From assembly GCF_020179385.1 (NCBI RefSeq), contig NZ_JAIBLJ010000032.1, positions 1 to 41,949 of the forward strand: DNA of 41,949 nucleotides. The letters run 5' to 3'. A program made the translations under genes and the position numbers. The notes under the pieces were generated by a model that was not told where the DNA came from, did not search any database, and worked only from the letters and a program-made list of their open reading frames with translations. Positions 35,366 to 41,949 of the stretch are shown here, in pieces (the first letter of the stretch is position 1; the number at the start of each line of letters is the position of its first letter). The stretch is from Alkalihalobacillus sp. YIM B00296 (GTDB lineage: Bacteria; Bacillota; Bacilli; Bacillales; Fictibacillaceae).

Positions 35366-35529
35366 TAAAAAGCAGGTCTCCTGGCTTATGCTTAAAACTT
35401 ACTCTTGTCCCCTTCCCAGTTAACACCAGTGGGCTTTGACAATTTCATCAGCACTTACAGTAGCGGGGGCTGCACCGGATTTCCACCGATTTCCCTATTA
35501 TCTCAAGGCTATCTAGCCTTGGCACTTTT
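35366..35529 (-). ncRNA. Cobalamin riboswitch, distal, without an intact gene
   Basis: Conserved elements on the minus strand are TAGGGAAATCGGTGGAAATC, GCAGCCCCCGCTACTGTAAG, and the B12 box AAGCCAGGAGACCTGCT. P1 is AAAAG with CTTTT. It is complete. A sigma-A type promoter lies just upstream (35558-35586). No gene lies between it and the proximal riboswitch, only a 7-codon frame and a terminator. Confidence 0.93.
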
Positions 35530-35557
35530 AATCCTATTATTTAATTTTTCTATCTTC

Positions 35558-35586
35558 ATTAAACTATACTTAAGTACATTGGACAA
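35558..35586 (-). promoter_or_regulatory. Promoter of the distal riboswitch transcript
   Basis: On the minus strand TTGTCC (35581-35586) and TTTAAT (35558-35563) are 17 bases apart. The -10 box differs from consensus by one base, the -35 by two. The transcript would start about 25 bases before the distal riboswitch. No equally clear promoter was found for the proximal riboswitch, so some cbi transcription may read through from here. Confidence 0.55.
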
Positions 35587-35793
35587 GTGCGATTTTGTAA
35601 AGATATAGTTTATTTTACTTTTTAACTATATTTAAATAAGAACTCAGAAGGAGGTGTCATGTGAAGAATGGCTAAATTAACACCCTTTCAGAAACGCACC
35701 GAAAAAAATCAGAAAATCCAGAAAAGGAATTTGGAATAGTTCTTATCGCTCGGGGAAAATCACCGACCTATTTAACAAAATGAGTAGGAAGAG

Positions 35794-35962
35794 ATGACTA
35801 CGGAGGAAAGTTGCAAGGCACCATTTTATAAACGAAGCGATAAGTGGGAGTATCGAATGAAGTATGTTCAGAATCGTTTTGGTCATGGCACCATTCAAAT
35901 GTTTATGCCAATATCTCGAAAAAGATACTATGACATGATGCGGACAACTTTGATTTTTAAAA
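35794..35962 (+). pseudogene. Scar of a tyrosine-recombinase (integrase) gene
   Basis: One open frame (to 36000) begins FYKRSDKWEYRMKYV, which resembles the N-terminal arm-binding start of phage-type integrases. It then passes straight to NRFGHGTIQM, which resembles the LGHxxIQMT catalytic box near the C-terminus. One frame over, the text continues VYANISKKI, a stop, HDADNF, like the usual integrase C-terminal tail (YAHISKKMQ...). This suggests that most of the body was deleted and the tail frameshifted. A 23-codon frame at 35668-35739 precedes it and is unexplained. The reading is inference from short motifs. Confidence 0.4.
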
Positions 35963-35969
35963 CAATCTT

Positions 35970-35999
35970 AAGCTGGCCCTATGCCGGGCCAGCTTTTTA
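35970..35999. terminator. Strong terminator after the integrase scar
   Basis: Perfect 10-base arms AAGCTGGCCC and GGGCCAGCTT around TATGCC, followed by TTTTT on the plus strand. It also lies 20 bases past the end of rocR on the other strand, and may stop that transcript too. Confidence 0.85.
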
Positions 36000-36020
36000 A
36001 AGAGGTATTTCTAAAAAGAA

Positions 36021-37433
36021 TTACAAATTATATTTTTTTAGTCGGTATTGCAAGCTTTGTCTACTGATGCCAAGAATTTTTGCAGCTTGTGAAATATTGT
36101 TGCTGTTCTCTGTAAGAATTTGTTTGATATAAAACTTTTCCACTTCTGCGACTTTGTCGCATAATGTTTTTGAGGAGTGATTGATTCCAGCGATATCTGC
36201 AAAGTCATTTTGCGGAACCAACTCATCATTCTTCTGATATCTTTTACGGAATCTTACGGGAAGGTTTTCGACAGTAATTGTTTCTTTATCCATAATCATG
36301 TTCATCGCGCCCTCAATTGTATGCTCCAGTTCTCTTACATTTCCCGGCCAATCATGTTGGTTAAGCAGATGATTTACTCCTTCGCTGATTCCCTTCACAC
36401 TCATCTGAAACAAAGCATTATATTTTTCTATAAAACTTTGAGTCAGAAACCAAAGGTCTTCTTTTCTCTCACGAAGAGGCGGTATAAACAAGGTTACAAC
36501 GCTAAGGCGGTAGTATAAATCCTTTCTCAGCCGTTTATTTGCAACGGCATCAATCGGATCCTCATTAATGGTTGCGATAATACGGACATCTACCTTTTTG
36601 TCTTGCGTATCCCCGACCTTTCTGATTGTTTTATCCTGGATTACTCTTAATAGTTTTGCTTGCAGGGAAGGATTTAAGGAGTTTATTTCGTCTAACAGCA
36701 GTGTCCCGCCGTCAGCTTGTTCAAATAGGCCAGGTCTGTCTATTGCGCCTGTAAACGCGCCTTTTTTTGTTCCAAATAAAAGGCTTTCCATCAAATTATC
36801 CGGAATGGCCGCACAGTTTTGAGAGATAAATGGAGCGGAAGACCGGCTGCTTCCATTATGAATGCTCTGGGCAAATAATTCCTTTCCTGTTCCGGTTTCA
36901 CCTACAATGAGTACCGATGATGATGTCCGTGTTGCTCTTTTTGACTCTTCAATAACTGTCTGAATCAGCCCGCTCTGCCCGATGATTTTGTCAAACGTAA
37001 ATTTAGTATTTTGTTTACGGAGCATATTTTCTTTAATCACTTGCTCCAGTTGTGTAACATCTTTTACGATCTCAATCGCTTCAGTAATCTCTCCGTCTTT
37101 GACGATTGGAAAGGTGTCGTTGATTGTTGTGATTTCTTTACCTTTATTATTGAAATAAGTTTGTTTCTTGTGCTTTTTGGTTTTACCCGTCTTTAAGGCT
37201 TCAACAAGTGTACTGTTTTGATTATCCGCGAACATGAAGACATCCAGCAAATCTTTATCGATCACATCCTCACTGGCCATGGATTCAATCTCCATCATCT
37301 TTTGGTTGTAAATGATCGTCTTTCCTTGTTCGTTTATTACGTGAACACCAATATCAATTTTATCAAGCAGCTTTTCATATAAGTCATTCATACGGATCAG
37401 AGCCTGAACGTCCTTCAAACCATTTGGCGACAT
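36021..37433 (-). CDS. rocR: RocR-type sigma-54 dependent activator
   Basis: This 470-residue enhancer-binding protein closely follows B. subtilis RocR, activator of arginine and ornithine catabolism genes. An N-terminal PAS-like sensor (about 15-130; DKIDIGVHVINEQGKTIIYN) precedes the AAA+ domain, with Walker A GETGTGKE at 178-185, the sigma-54 contact loop GAFTGA at 225-230, and GGTLLLDEINSL as Walker B. The C-terminal helix-turn-helix is NISQAAKILGISRQSLQYRL. The ATG at 37433 has AAAGGGGGG before it. It faces a sigma-54 promoter with two palindromic sites. Its former targets rocA and rocD are now relics, so its present targets are the two genes beyond them or loci elsewhere. Confidence 0.92.
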   Translation of the reverse strand: MSPNGLKDVQALIRMNDLYEKLLDKIDIGVHVINEQGKTIIYNQKMMEIESMASEDVIDKDLLDVFMFADNQNSTLVEALKTGKTKKHKKQTYFNNKGKEITTINDTFPIVKDGEITEAIEIVKDVTQLEQVIKENMLRKQNTKFTFDKIIGQSGLIQTVIEESKRATRTSSSVLIVGETGTGKELFAQSIHNGSSRSSAPFISQNCAAIPDNLMESLLFGTKKGAFTGAIDRPGLFEQADGGTLLLDEINSLNPSLQAKLLRVIQDKTIRKVGDTQDKKVDVRIIATINEDPIDAVANKRLRKDLYYRLSVVTLFIPPLRERKEDLWFLTQSFIEKYNALFQMSVKGISEGVNHLLNQHDWPGNVRELEHTIEGAMNMIMDKETITVENLPVRFRKRYQKNDELVPQNDFADIAGINHSSKTLCDKVAEVEKFYIKQILTENSNNISQAAKILGISRQSLQYRLKKYNL

Positions 37434-37486
37434 AAGAACCCCCCTTTGTATACCTTTTCATTTATTTTAATAGAATCAGAGTCAAA

Positions 37487-37505
37487 CCGCAAAATAAATT
37501 GGCGG
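37487..37505. promoter_or_regulatory. Candidate RocR upstream activating site 1
   Basis: The 19-base imperfect palindrome is CCGCAAAATAAATTGGCGG, with longer arms AACCGC and GCGGTT. It matches site 2 in length and pattern (CCGCAAA, five bases, then TT-GCG). It lies 42 bases centre-to-centre from site 2, four helical turns. Confidence 0.65.
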
Positions 37506-37528
37506 TTATTGAGATGGTTTTATAAATT

Positions 37529-37547
37529 CCGCAAATTTTTTTTGCGC
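37529..37547. promoter_or_regulatory. Candidate RocR upstream activating site 2
   Basis: The 19-base imperfect palindrome is CCGCAAATTTTTTTTGCGC. Its first base is 60 bases before the GG of the sigma-54 promoter, a normal place for an enhancer-type site. Confidence 0.65.
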
Positions 37548-37586
37548 TTTTTTAAAGAGGTAGCTGTATCCTCAATGGTTTTTTGA

Positions 37587-37604
37587 TTGGCATGAAACTT
37601 GCAT
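37587..37604 (+). promoter_or_regulatory. Sigma-54 (-24/-12) promoter
   Basis: TTGGCATGAAACTTGCAT contains the GG and GC dinucleotides separated by exactly 10 bases, as sigma-54 promoters require (TGGCAC-N5-TTGCA type). It lies 35 bases before the rocA relic start and is the expected target of RocR. Confidence 0.88.
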
Positions 37605-37639
37605 TAAGAATGAGTGAGAACAAAACTGGAGGGATTATA

Positions 37640-37816
37640 TTGTTAACACCTTATAAACACGAACCATTTACAGATTTCTAGGTTGAAGAAAACGGTAAAA
37701 CAATGGAAGCTGCACTTAAGCAAGTGGGATCAGAACTCGGAAAAAATTATGATCTTCTCGTTCGCGGAGAAAGAATCACTACGGATGAGAAAATCGTTTC
37801 TGTTAGGCTGATTTAA
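37640..37816 (+). pseudogene. rocA: Relic of rocA (1-pyrroline-5-carboxylate dehydrogenase)
   Basis: From the TTG at 37640, behind GGAGGG, the frame reads LTPYKHEPFTDF, a TAG stop, then VEENGKTMEAALKQVGSELG and ERITTDEKIVSV. This is the N-terminus of RocA (YKHEPFTDFSVE in B. subtilis), with the Ser codon turned into a stop. After about 55 codons the RocA sequence ends abruptly and only three codons follow before TAA; about 460 codons are missing. The promoter, ribosome binding site and the link to the next gene remain. Confidence 0.85.
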
Positions 37817-37839
37817 AAATTTTCAAGGAGGAATAAAAA

Positions 37840-38020
37840 ATGGCAGAAACGATTTCATCAATGGATATCATGGAGGCAGACTTCACAATATGGAGCAAAT
37901 AATTATCATCCGCTTCCGATCGGTATTTCAGAAGCGGAGGGCGTATCGGTTATATCATTGGAATTAGAAAAATGGCGGAAGCTTTTCGATTTAGAGGGTG
38001 GGTATAGTAGCAGTCAATAG
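37840..38020 (+). pseudogene. rocD: Relic of rocD (ornithine aminotransferase)
   Basis: An ATG at 37840 behind AAGGAGG opens MAETISSMDIMEADFT. The next frame continues YGANNYHPLPIGISEAEGV, the RocD N-terminus (YGANNYHPLPIVISEALG in B. subtilis), after a loss of two bases. The RocD pattern then stops, and unrelated codons (EKWRKLFDLEGG) run to TAG. About 350 codons of the enzyme are missing. It follows the rocA relic by 23 bases. Confidence 0.85.
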
Positions 38021-38063
38021 AATTTTCACGAAAAACAAAATCTCAAGAAGGAAGTGTGAACCC

Positions 38064-38318
38064 GTGAAAGAAATCTTTCAAACCGTTTATTGTCCTTATT
38101 ATGGTTCTGTCGAAAAAGTACTTGTTAACCAGAGTTCTTATGTGTACGAATGGGAAGCATTGTTTTTAATTAAGACAAAGGAACAAACAGAGGTAGAGGT
38201 TTCTATTGGGGTTAGCGGCTATATTACATCAGTGGAAGTTGCACAGGGTCAGGAAGTGACTCCAGATACGGTGCTATCTACACTAAGAGATGATTTGAAA
38301 ATTACCGGAAGCGATTAA
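38064..38318 (+). CDS. Small biotinyl/lipoyl-like domain protein without attachment lysine
   Basis: The GTG at 38064 follows AAGGAAG with a good gap and starts an 84-residue protein; an in-frame GTG at 37998 lies inside the rocD relic. The sequence follows a biotinyl/lipoyl hammerhead fold: VYCPYYGSVEKVLVNQSSYV, then a second half with GVSGYITSVEVAQGQEV and TVLSTL. The position of the modified lysine (EAMKM in carriers) is not conserved: the segment is FLIKTKEQTEVEVS, and the residue at the expected spacing is Gln. It therefore probably does not carry biotin or lipoate. It is encoded between the roc relics and the YjiH-type gene on the same transcript, so the two may work together. Confidence 0.6.
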   Translation: MKEIFQTVYCPYYGSVEKVLVNQSSYVYEWEALFLIKTKEQTEVEVSIGVSGYITSVEVAQGQEVTPDTVLSTLRDDLKITGSD

Positions 38319-38431
38319 ACTGTTTATTCAAGGGGGCAAGACCCTTTTCCCCCTTATTTTTCACCAATCATGAATGATTTCTAAAAGGATATGAATGCGC
38401 TTCCAAAAAGTGGGAGAAGGGAGTCAAAAAC

Positions 38432-39838
38432 ATGAATGAGGCTGAACTAGGGAATGAAAAGATTTTAAATCAGCATGACTCACAAGACGATGATATGAAA
38501 TTCCGTAATAGCAGGGAAGACTTGTTGAAATTCCTGATTCCGTCATCATTCGGGATTATGCTGTTCATGATCCCATTTAATTTTCAAGGGGAAATTACGA
38601 TTCCGGTCGCTTTATTGGCAGGCTGGGTACAAGAAACGTTTGCCTCCGTAATACCGGGTTTTATGACTGCTGTGATAGCGTTGACGGTCGTGATTACTGT
38701 CACTGCAAAACGATTTAAACCTTCATGGATTATAAATAGTCCGTTTTTAAAAGGGCTTTTTGATGTAACTCCTGTCTGGATATGGGCACGAATTCTGGGA
38801 ATGGTTTTCGCCGTCTTGACATTATTTCGAATCGGGCCGGAGTGGATTTGGTCTGATGCCACGGGCGGACTTCTCCTGTATAGCCTAATTCCTGTTCTCG
38901 CCGCTGTGTTTATATTTGCCGGATTATTTTTGCCGTTGTTGCTTGACTTTGGATTACTTGATTTGTGCGGAGCACTGTTAACAAAAATAATGAGACCCAT
39001 TTTCACCTTACCCGGACGTTCCTCGATCGATTGTTTAGCCTCGTGGTTGGGAGACGGTACCATTGGAGTGCTTTTAACAAACAAACAGTACGAAAACGGT
39101 TATTATACAAAAAGAGAAGCTGCCGTGATTGGGACAACCTTCTCCGTTGTCTCGATTACATTTACCATTGTCGTACTAACTTTAATGGAACTGCAACATA
39201 TGTTTTTCCAATACTATTTAACGATTGTATTAGCCGGTCTTGTTGCAGCTCTGATCTGCCCGCGAATCCCACCGTTGTCAAAAAAGGCGGATCACTACTA
39301 TGAACAAGCCGAAAATCAGTTTGACGAAGAGATTCCGAGTGACATTTCCTCATTCAAATGGGGATTGAATCAAGCAACGACCCAGGCAAGAAAAACAAAA
39401 TGGACTTCCGTTATTAAAGGTGGTGGACAAAATGTTCTCGATATGTGGATGGGTGTGATTCCGATTGTAATGGCGATTGGAACTGTAGCGTTAATTATCG
39501 CGGAGCATACACCAGTATTTGAGTATCTCGGTGCCCCGTTTGTACCGTTACTTCAGTTGTTGAACGTTCCTTATGCAGCCGAAGCGGCTCAAACGATGGT
39601 AGTCGGGTTCGCCGATATGTTTTTACCGGCGGTTATTGGGAGTGGAATCGAAAGCCCGTTAACACGATTTGTTATTGCTTGTGTATCGGTCTCTCAATTA
39701 ATCTATATGTCCGAAGTGGGCGGACTCTTGCTTGGATCCAAACTGCCAGTCAATTTTAAAGACCTGGTAATCATATTTGCTGAACGAACATTAATCACAT
39801 TACCGATTATTGTTTTTATGGCACACGTATTCTTTTAA
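38432..39838 (+). CDS. yjiH: YjiH-family multi-helix membrane protein (nucleoside-recognition/gate fold)
   Basis: This 468-residue inner-membrane protein has about ten hydrophobic helices. It resembles YjiH-type proteins with the nucleoside-recognition or Gate domain; a key stretch is WLGDGTIGVLLTNKQYENGY followed by YTKREAAVIGTTFSVV. The later part has GIESPLTRFVIACVSVSQLI. The ATG at 38432 is preceded by GGGAGAAGGGAG. It is the last gene of the sigma-54 unit and ends at a strong terminator. The substrate is unknown; the RocR context suggests an amino acid or a derivative, by inference only. Homologues may lie at intact roc loci in relatives, which I cannot check. Confidence 0.75.
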   Translation: MNEAELGNEKILNQHDSQDDDMKFRNSREDLLKFLIPSSFGIMLFMIPFNFQGEITIPVALLAGWVQETFASVIPGFMTAVIALTVVITVTAKRFKPSWIINSPFLKGLFDVTPVWIWARILGMVFAVLTLFRIGPEWIWSDATGGLLLYSLIPVLAAVFIFAGLFLPLLLDFGLLDLCGALLTKIMRPIFTLPGRSSIDCLASWLGDGTIGVLLTNKQYENGYYTKREAAVIGTTFSVVSITFTIVVLTLMELQHMFFQYYLTIVLAGLVAALICPRIPPLSKKADHYYEQAENQFDEEIPSDISSFKWGLNQATTQARKTKWTSVIKGGGQNVLDMWMGVIPIVMAIGTVALIIAEHTPVFEYLGAPFVPLLQLLNVPYAAEAAQTMVVGFADMFLPAVIGSGIESPLTRFVIACVSVSQLIYMSEVGGLLLGSKLPVNFKDLVIIFAERTLITLPIIVFMAHVFF

Positions 39839-39893
39839 CGTAGATAAATTGTTGTAGTTCCTGAAATTGAAAGAACGAACAAAAATCCATAAA

Positions 39894-39928
39894 AATAACC
39901 CCTGGCATAATCATTGCCAGGGGTTATT
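39894..39928 (+). terminator. Terminator of the roc-relic/yjiH unit
   Basis: Perfect 14-base arms, AATAACCCCTGGCA and TGCCAGGGGTTATT, around a 7-base loop. It lies 56 bases past the yjiH stop. Its last base directly abuts the right copy of the 22-base repeat. Confidence 0.9.
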
Positions 39929-39950
39929 AAGTGTTATCCGATTGAACCTT
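39929..39950 (+). repeat. Right copy of a 22-base perfect direct repeat
   Basis: This is identical to 21391-21412 and in the same orientation. It starts immediately after the yjiH terminator. The repeat could be an attachment-site pair, the ends of a lost mobile element, or a small dispersed repeat. Confidence 0.85.
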
Positions 39951-40032
39951 TGTAAACGCTAAACTAGAATCAACAGTTTTCAACAAATAAGAGTCAACAG
40001 TTACTGGTCAATCTAGTAACACTTTCAATATA

Positions 40033-41910
40033 CTAGGCGAGTGTGTCTACATACCACAGATGACCTAGTACCGATTGGAATTCGTTAGTGATAGAAGGAC
40101 CAATCCCCAAAAAGCCCATACTTTTATATCTGACTCCAGCAGCCCCACTTTGGCATGCATTCAATATTAAATTACGTCTTTTATTAGTAATTGGTGTACA
40201 CTTTTGTAATTCCCATGTTGTAACTGGCTCGTTCTCTGCTACATATAGTTTCGAAAAGGGGGGATTATCCGAATTAAACGTTCCGTGAGAAATAATCCAA
40301 ATTATATCAAATTACGGGTCAGAATATTTCTCAAGAAACAAGTTTTTAGTACATTGTTTACCTTCATAAAGTTCATAGTCGACCTTCTTACATGATAAAA
40401 TATGTGTAATTGCTTCTACTTCAAAGGTTGAGGTAGGTAATGATCCGTCAGGATCACTCCATATAAGTGCTTTTTTTATCTCTTGGGGTTCAGGTAATCT
40501 TTCGCCATCCACTGAAACCGTGTATGTATGTTGAGTAATACTTGATAGTAGGGCTAGTATAGGAGTATTTGTCCACGATAACTCAATATATTGAAAATGG
40601 GTTTCTTCCGGTATTTCGGATAATACTTCTTTTAATTTATTAGACCCAACAAATTCTGATAAGGTATCTATATACTCGAATGAAAGTTCCACATAACTCC
40701 TCGTATCTTCTTTAGGAATAAGAGTATCCTCTTCATTTAATATGGCAGTCCAACTTGATTCAACTTTATCCTTTATTGATAAAATATCAGTTAACTTTTT
40801 ACTACTCTCTGAAGCTAGTGAATGTACCTTTTCTTTATCATATATAAGGAAATGAGTCCCTTTTGGATGAAGATTTGGTATTGCAATTATTATTGCTTTA
40901 CCTTCTGCACTTGTAAGAACGGTATCACCAGGTTTATAAACCCACCATGCATAAATTAGTTCTACAGCCAATTGATACTCCGCATGAAGGATACAAGAAG
41001 TAACCATCATATTTAGGAAACCACTATTTTTTTGTTTACATAAATCTAGCATCATTCGGTCTGAGTGTATACTTCCTGCTTGAAACAATAAATCCTCTAA
41101 AAGATTCCAATAATTCACTACATTAGGTTTAACTGACCTAGAAATAGTGAATGCCTTCATATAAAGTAATTCGGCCCAGAATACTTTAGTTGGAGATGTG
41201 GAAACTGCCTTTTGAGCCCATTCAATGCTCTCTAATGACTTAGCAAGAATTGAAGCAATTAAAAAACAACTATCATGCGGTTTTCTTGCTTTTTCAATAT
41301 CGAACTGATTTTCTAAATACTTTACTATTTCATCTAAACTTTGGTTCTTCGTTTTTTCTCCCATAATCAGTTCTAGATATGTAGTATAGAAACGAATATC
41401 CTCATATGTTGCATCTAAACCATGCTTAACAAACGTCTTATATTTTAAAAATATATCTCGAGCATCATTATTTACATGTCCCACTACACTTAAGTTATGA
41501 AAATTTGTAGCAGCTCGACCAATAAGAGTTTGACGGTTTCCTTCGATACCTAAAAGAATTGTACCGATTAAGAAGTTATCAAATAAATCAATATTCTTTG
41601 TTTGTAAGTCCCCTATTCCTGAGTTTCTATCATAAATTTCCACCCATGGATCCAAGGATTTTACTATCACATTGAAAGCTTCTCCAGGTAAACCTAAATC
41701 ATCTAACCTAACTGCTAAATTAATGTAGAGTGCTATAGCAAAAAGGTGGGGGGCACCAAATTGAAGATATTTTTTAAAGGTAAAATGTTTTGGGTCAAAA
41801 GAAGCTCCGTCAAAATAGTGTGTAACACGTTTATGTTTTTTTCCTAATTCAATTAATGCATTTGAAAAGTTATATACAATATCTTTATGAATATAATATT
41901 TTTCATCTTG
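40033..41910 (-). pseudogene. CHAT-domain caspase-like protease, broken
   Basis: One minus-strand frame runs from 41910 to the TAG at 40033-40035, interrupted by a single TAA at 40312-40314. The part after the TAA reads as a CHAT protease core: DIIWIISHGTFNSDNPPF has the catalytic His, LILNACQSGAAGVRYKSMG has the catalytic Cys, and LGHLWYVDTLA follows as in CHAT proteins. The long upstream part (about 530 codons) is helical, TPR-like, as in CHAT proteins, with a beta-rich piece before the core. No start codon with a ribosome binding site exists at the 5' end, and codons are open up to a stop at 41911-41913, so the N-terminus is cut. The C-terminus also stops early. The usable GTG at 41670 is only a late internal start. 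Confidence 0.75.
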
Positions 41911-41949
41911 TCAAGGCCGGTTATAACTTCCCCAAATTGTCCGGTTTAA
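41911..41949. other. Sequence change at the window edge, possible element end
   Basis: The last 39 bases are richer in GC than the AT-rich CHAT gene beside them. CCGGTT occurs twice (41917-41922 and 41940-41945). The CHAT frame breaks at exactly this point. An insertion sequence end starting near 41912 is a plausible cause, but too little is visible to name one. Confidence 0.3.

Noticed and set aside
35794-36000. A genuine 68-residue gene ahead of the terminator at 35970
   Set aside because: The frame joins two integrase-like pieces and ends by reading through the terminator stem, which is not how a real gene would end.
40088-40288. A 66-codon plus-strand frame near the window end
   Set aside because: It is the reverse of the CHAT catalytic core and has no ribosome binding site.
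1-41949. tRNA genes, rRNA genes, CRISPR arrays and prophage modules
   Set aside because: No cloverleaf-like or rRNA sequence, no regularly spaced repeats, and no structural phage genes were seen; only an integrase scar remains.

Overview
The window reads as the chromosome of a low-GC, endospore-forming Bacillaceae bacterium. Indicators are a qoxABCD quinol oxidase, a bacillithiol-transferase-type DinB protein (BstA/YfiT), a YjcZ-type small spore protein, a RocR-type sigma-54 activator, AGGAGG-like ribosome binding sites, and an anaerobic cobalamin operon in the gene order I recall for Bacillus (Priestia) megaterium. No rRNA, tRNA, CRISPR array or replication origin was seen.

Layout. 17-1336: an IS4-family transposase broken by two frameshifts. 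1532-5331: qoxDCBA on the minus strand. 5332-9510: a sparse stretch with a SolA-type flavin oxidase, bstA and a sialidase-like relic. 9576-14991: a beta-lactam resistance locus in which a lipoprotein PBP (PbpC/MecA class) and a class A beta-lactamase share one operon, diverging from blaR1-blaI. Two BlaI-type operators sit on the pbp-bla promoter. 15263-21600: purU, a frameshifted tetR, a MITE-like element, small genes, an unrecognised conserved-looking gene and a DUF5316 gene, with long gene-poor gaps. 21603-35586: the cobalamin operon, minus strand, in transcription order promoter, riboswitch, terminator, riboswitch, terminator, cbiW, NiCoT-like transporter, cbiH60, cbiX, cbiJ, cbiC, cbiD, cbiET, cbiL, cbiF, cbiG, cbiA, (cbiP relic), cobA, cbiY, (cobO/btuR relic). 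35794-39838: an integrase scar and a rocR locus whose sigma-54 promoter now reads through relics of rocA and rocD into a small lipoyl-like protein and a YjiH-family membrane protein. 40033-41910: a broken CHAT (caspase-like) protease gene running to the window edge.

How the parts work together. CobA to CbiA would carry uroporphyrinogen III to cobyrinic acid a,c-diamide, with cobalt supplied by the transporter and inserted by CbiX. The two following steps, adenosylation (CobO) and amidation to cobyric acid (CbiP), survive here only as relics, so the pathway must be completed elsewhere in the genome or is blocked. In the beta-lactam locus BlaR1 would sense drug and relieve BlaI repression of both a low-affinity PBP and a beta-lactamase, an arrangement like mecA-mecR1-mecI with bla added to the PBP operon.

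A recurring theme is gene decay. Several genes keep their starts, ribosome binding sites or promoters but have lost their bodies (rocA, rocD, cbiP, cobO, the integrase, and the gene after the orphan riboswitch), and others carry single-base frameshifts. Some single-base shifts lie in short homopolymers and could be sequencing errors; the large internal losses cannot be. All family assignments rest on reading motifs and remembered family sequences; no database search was run.
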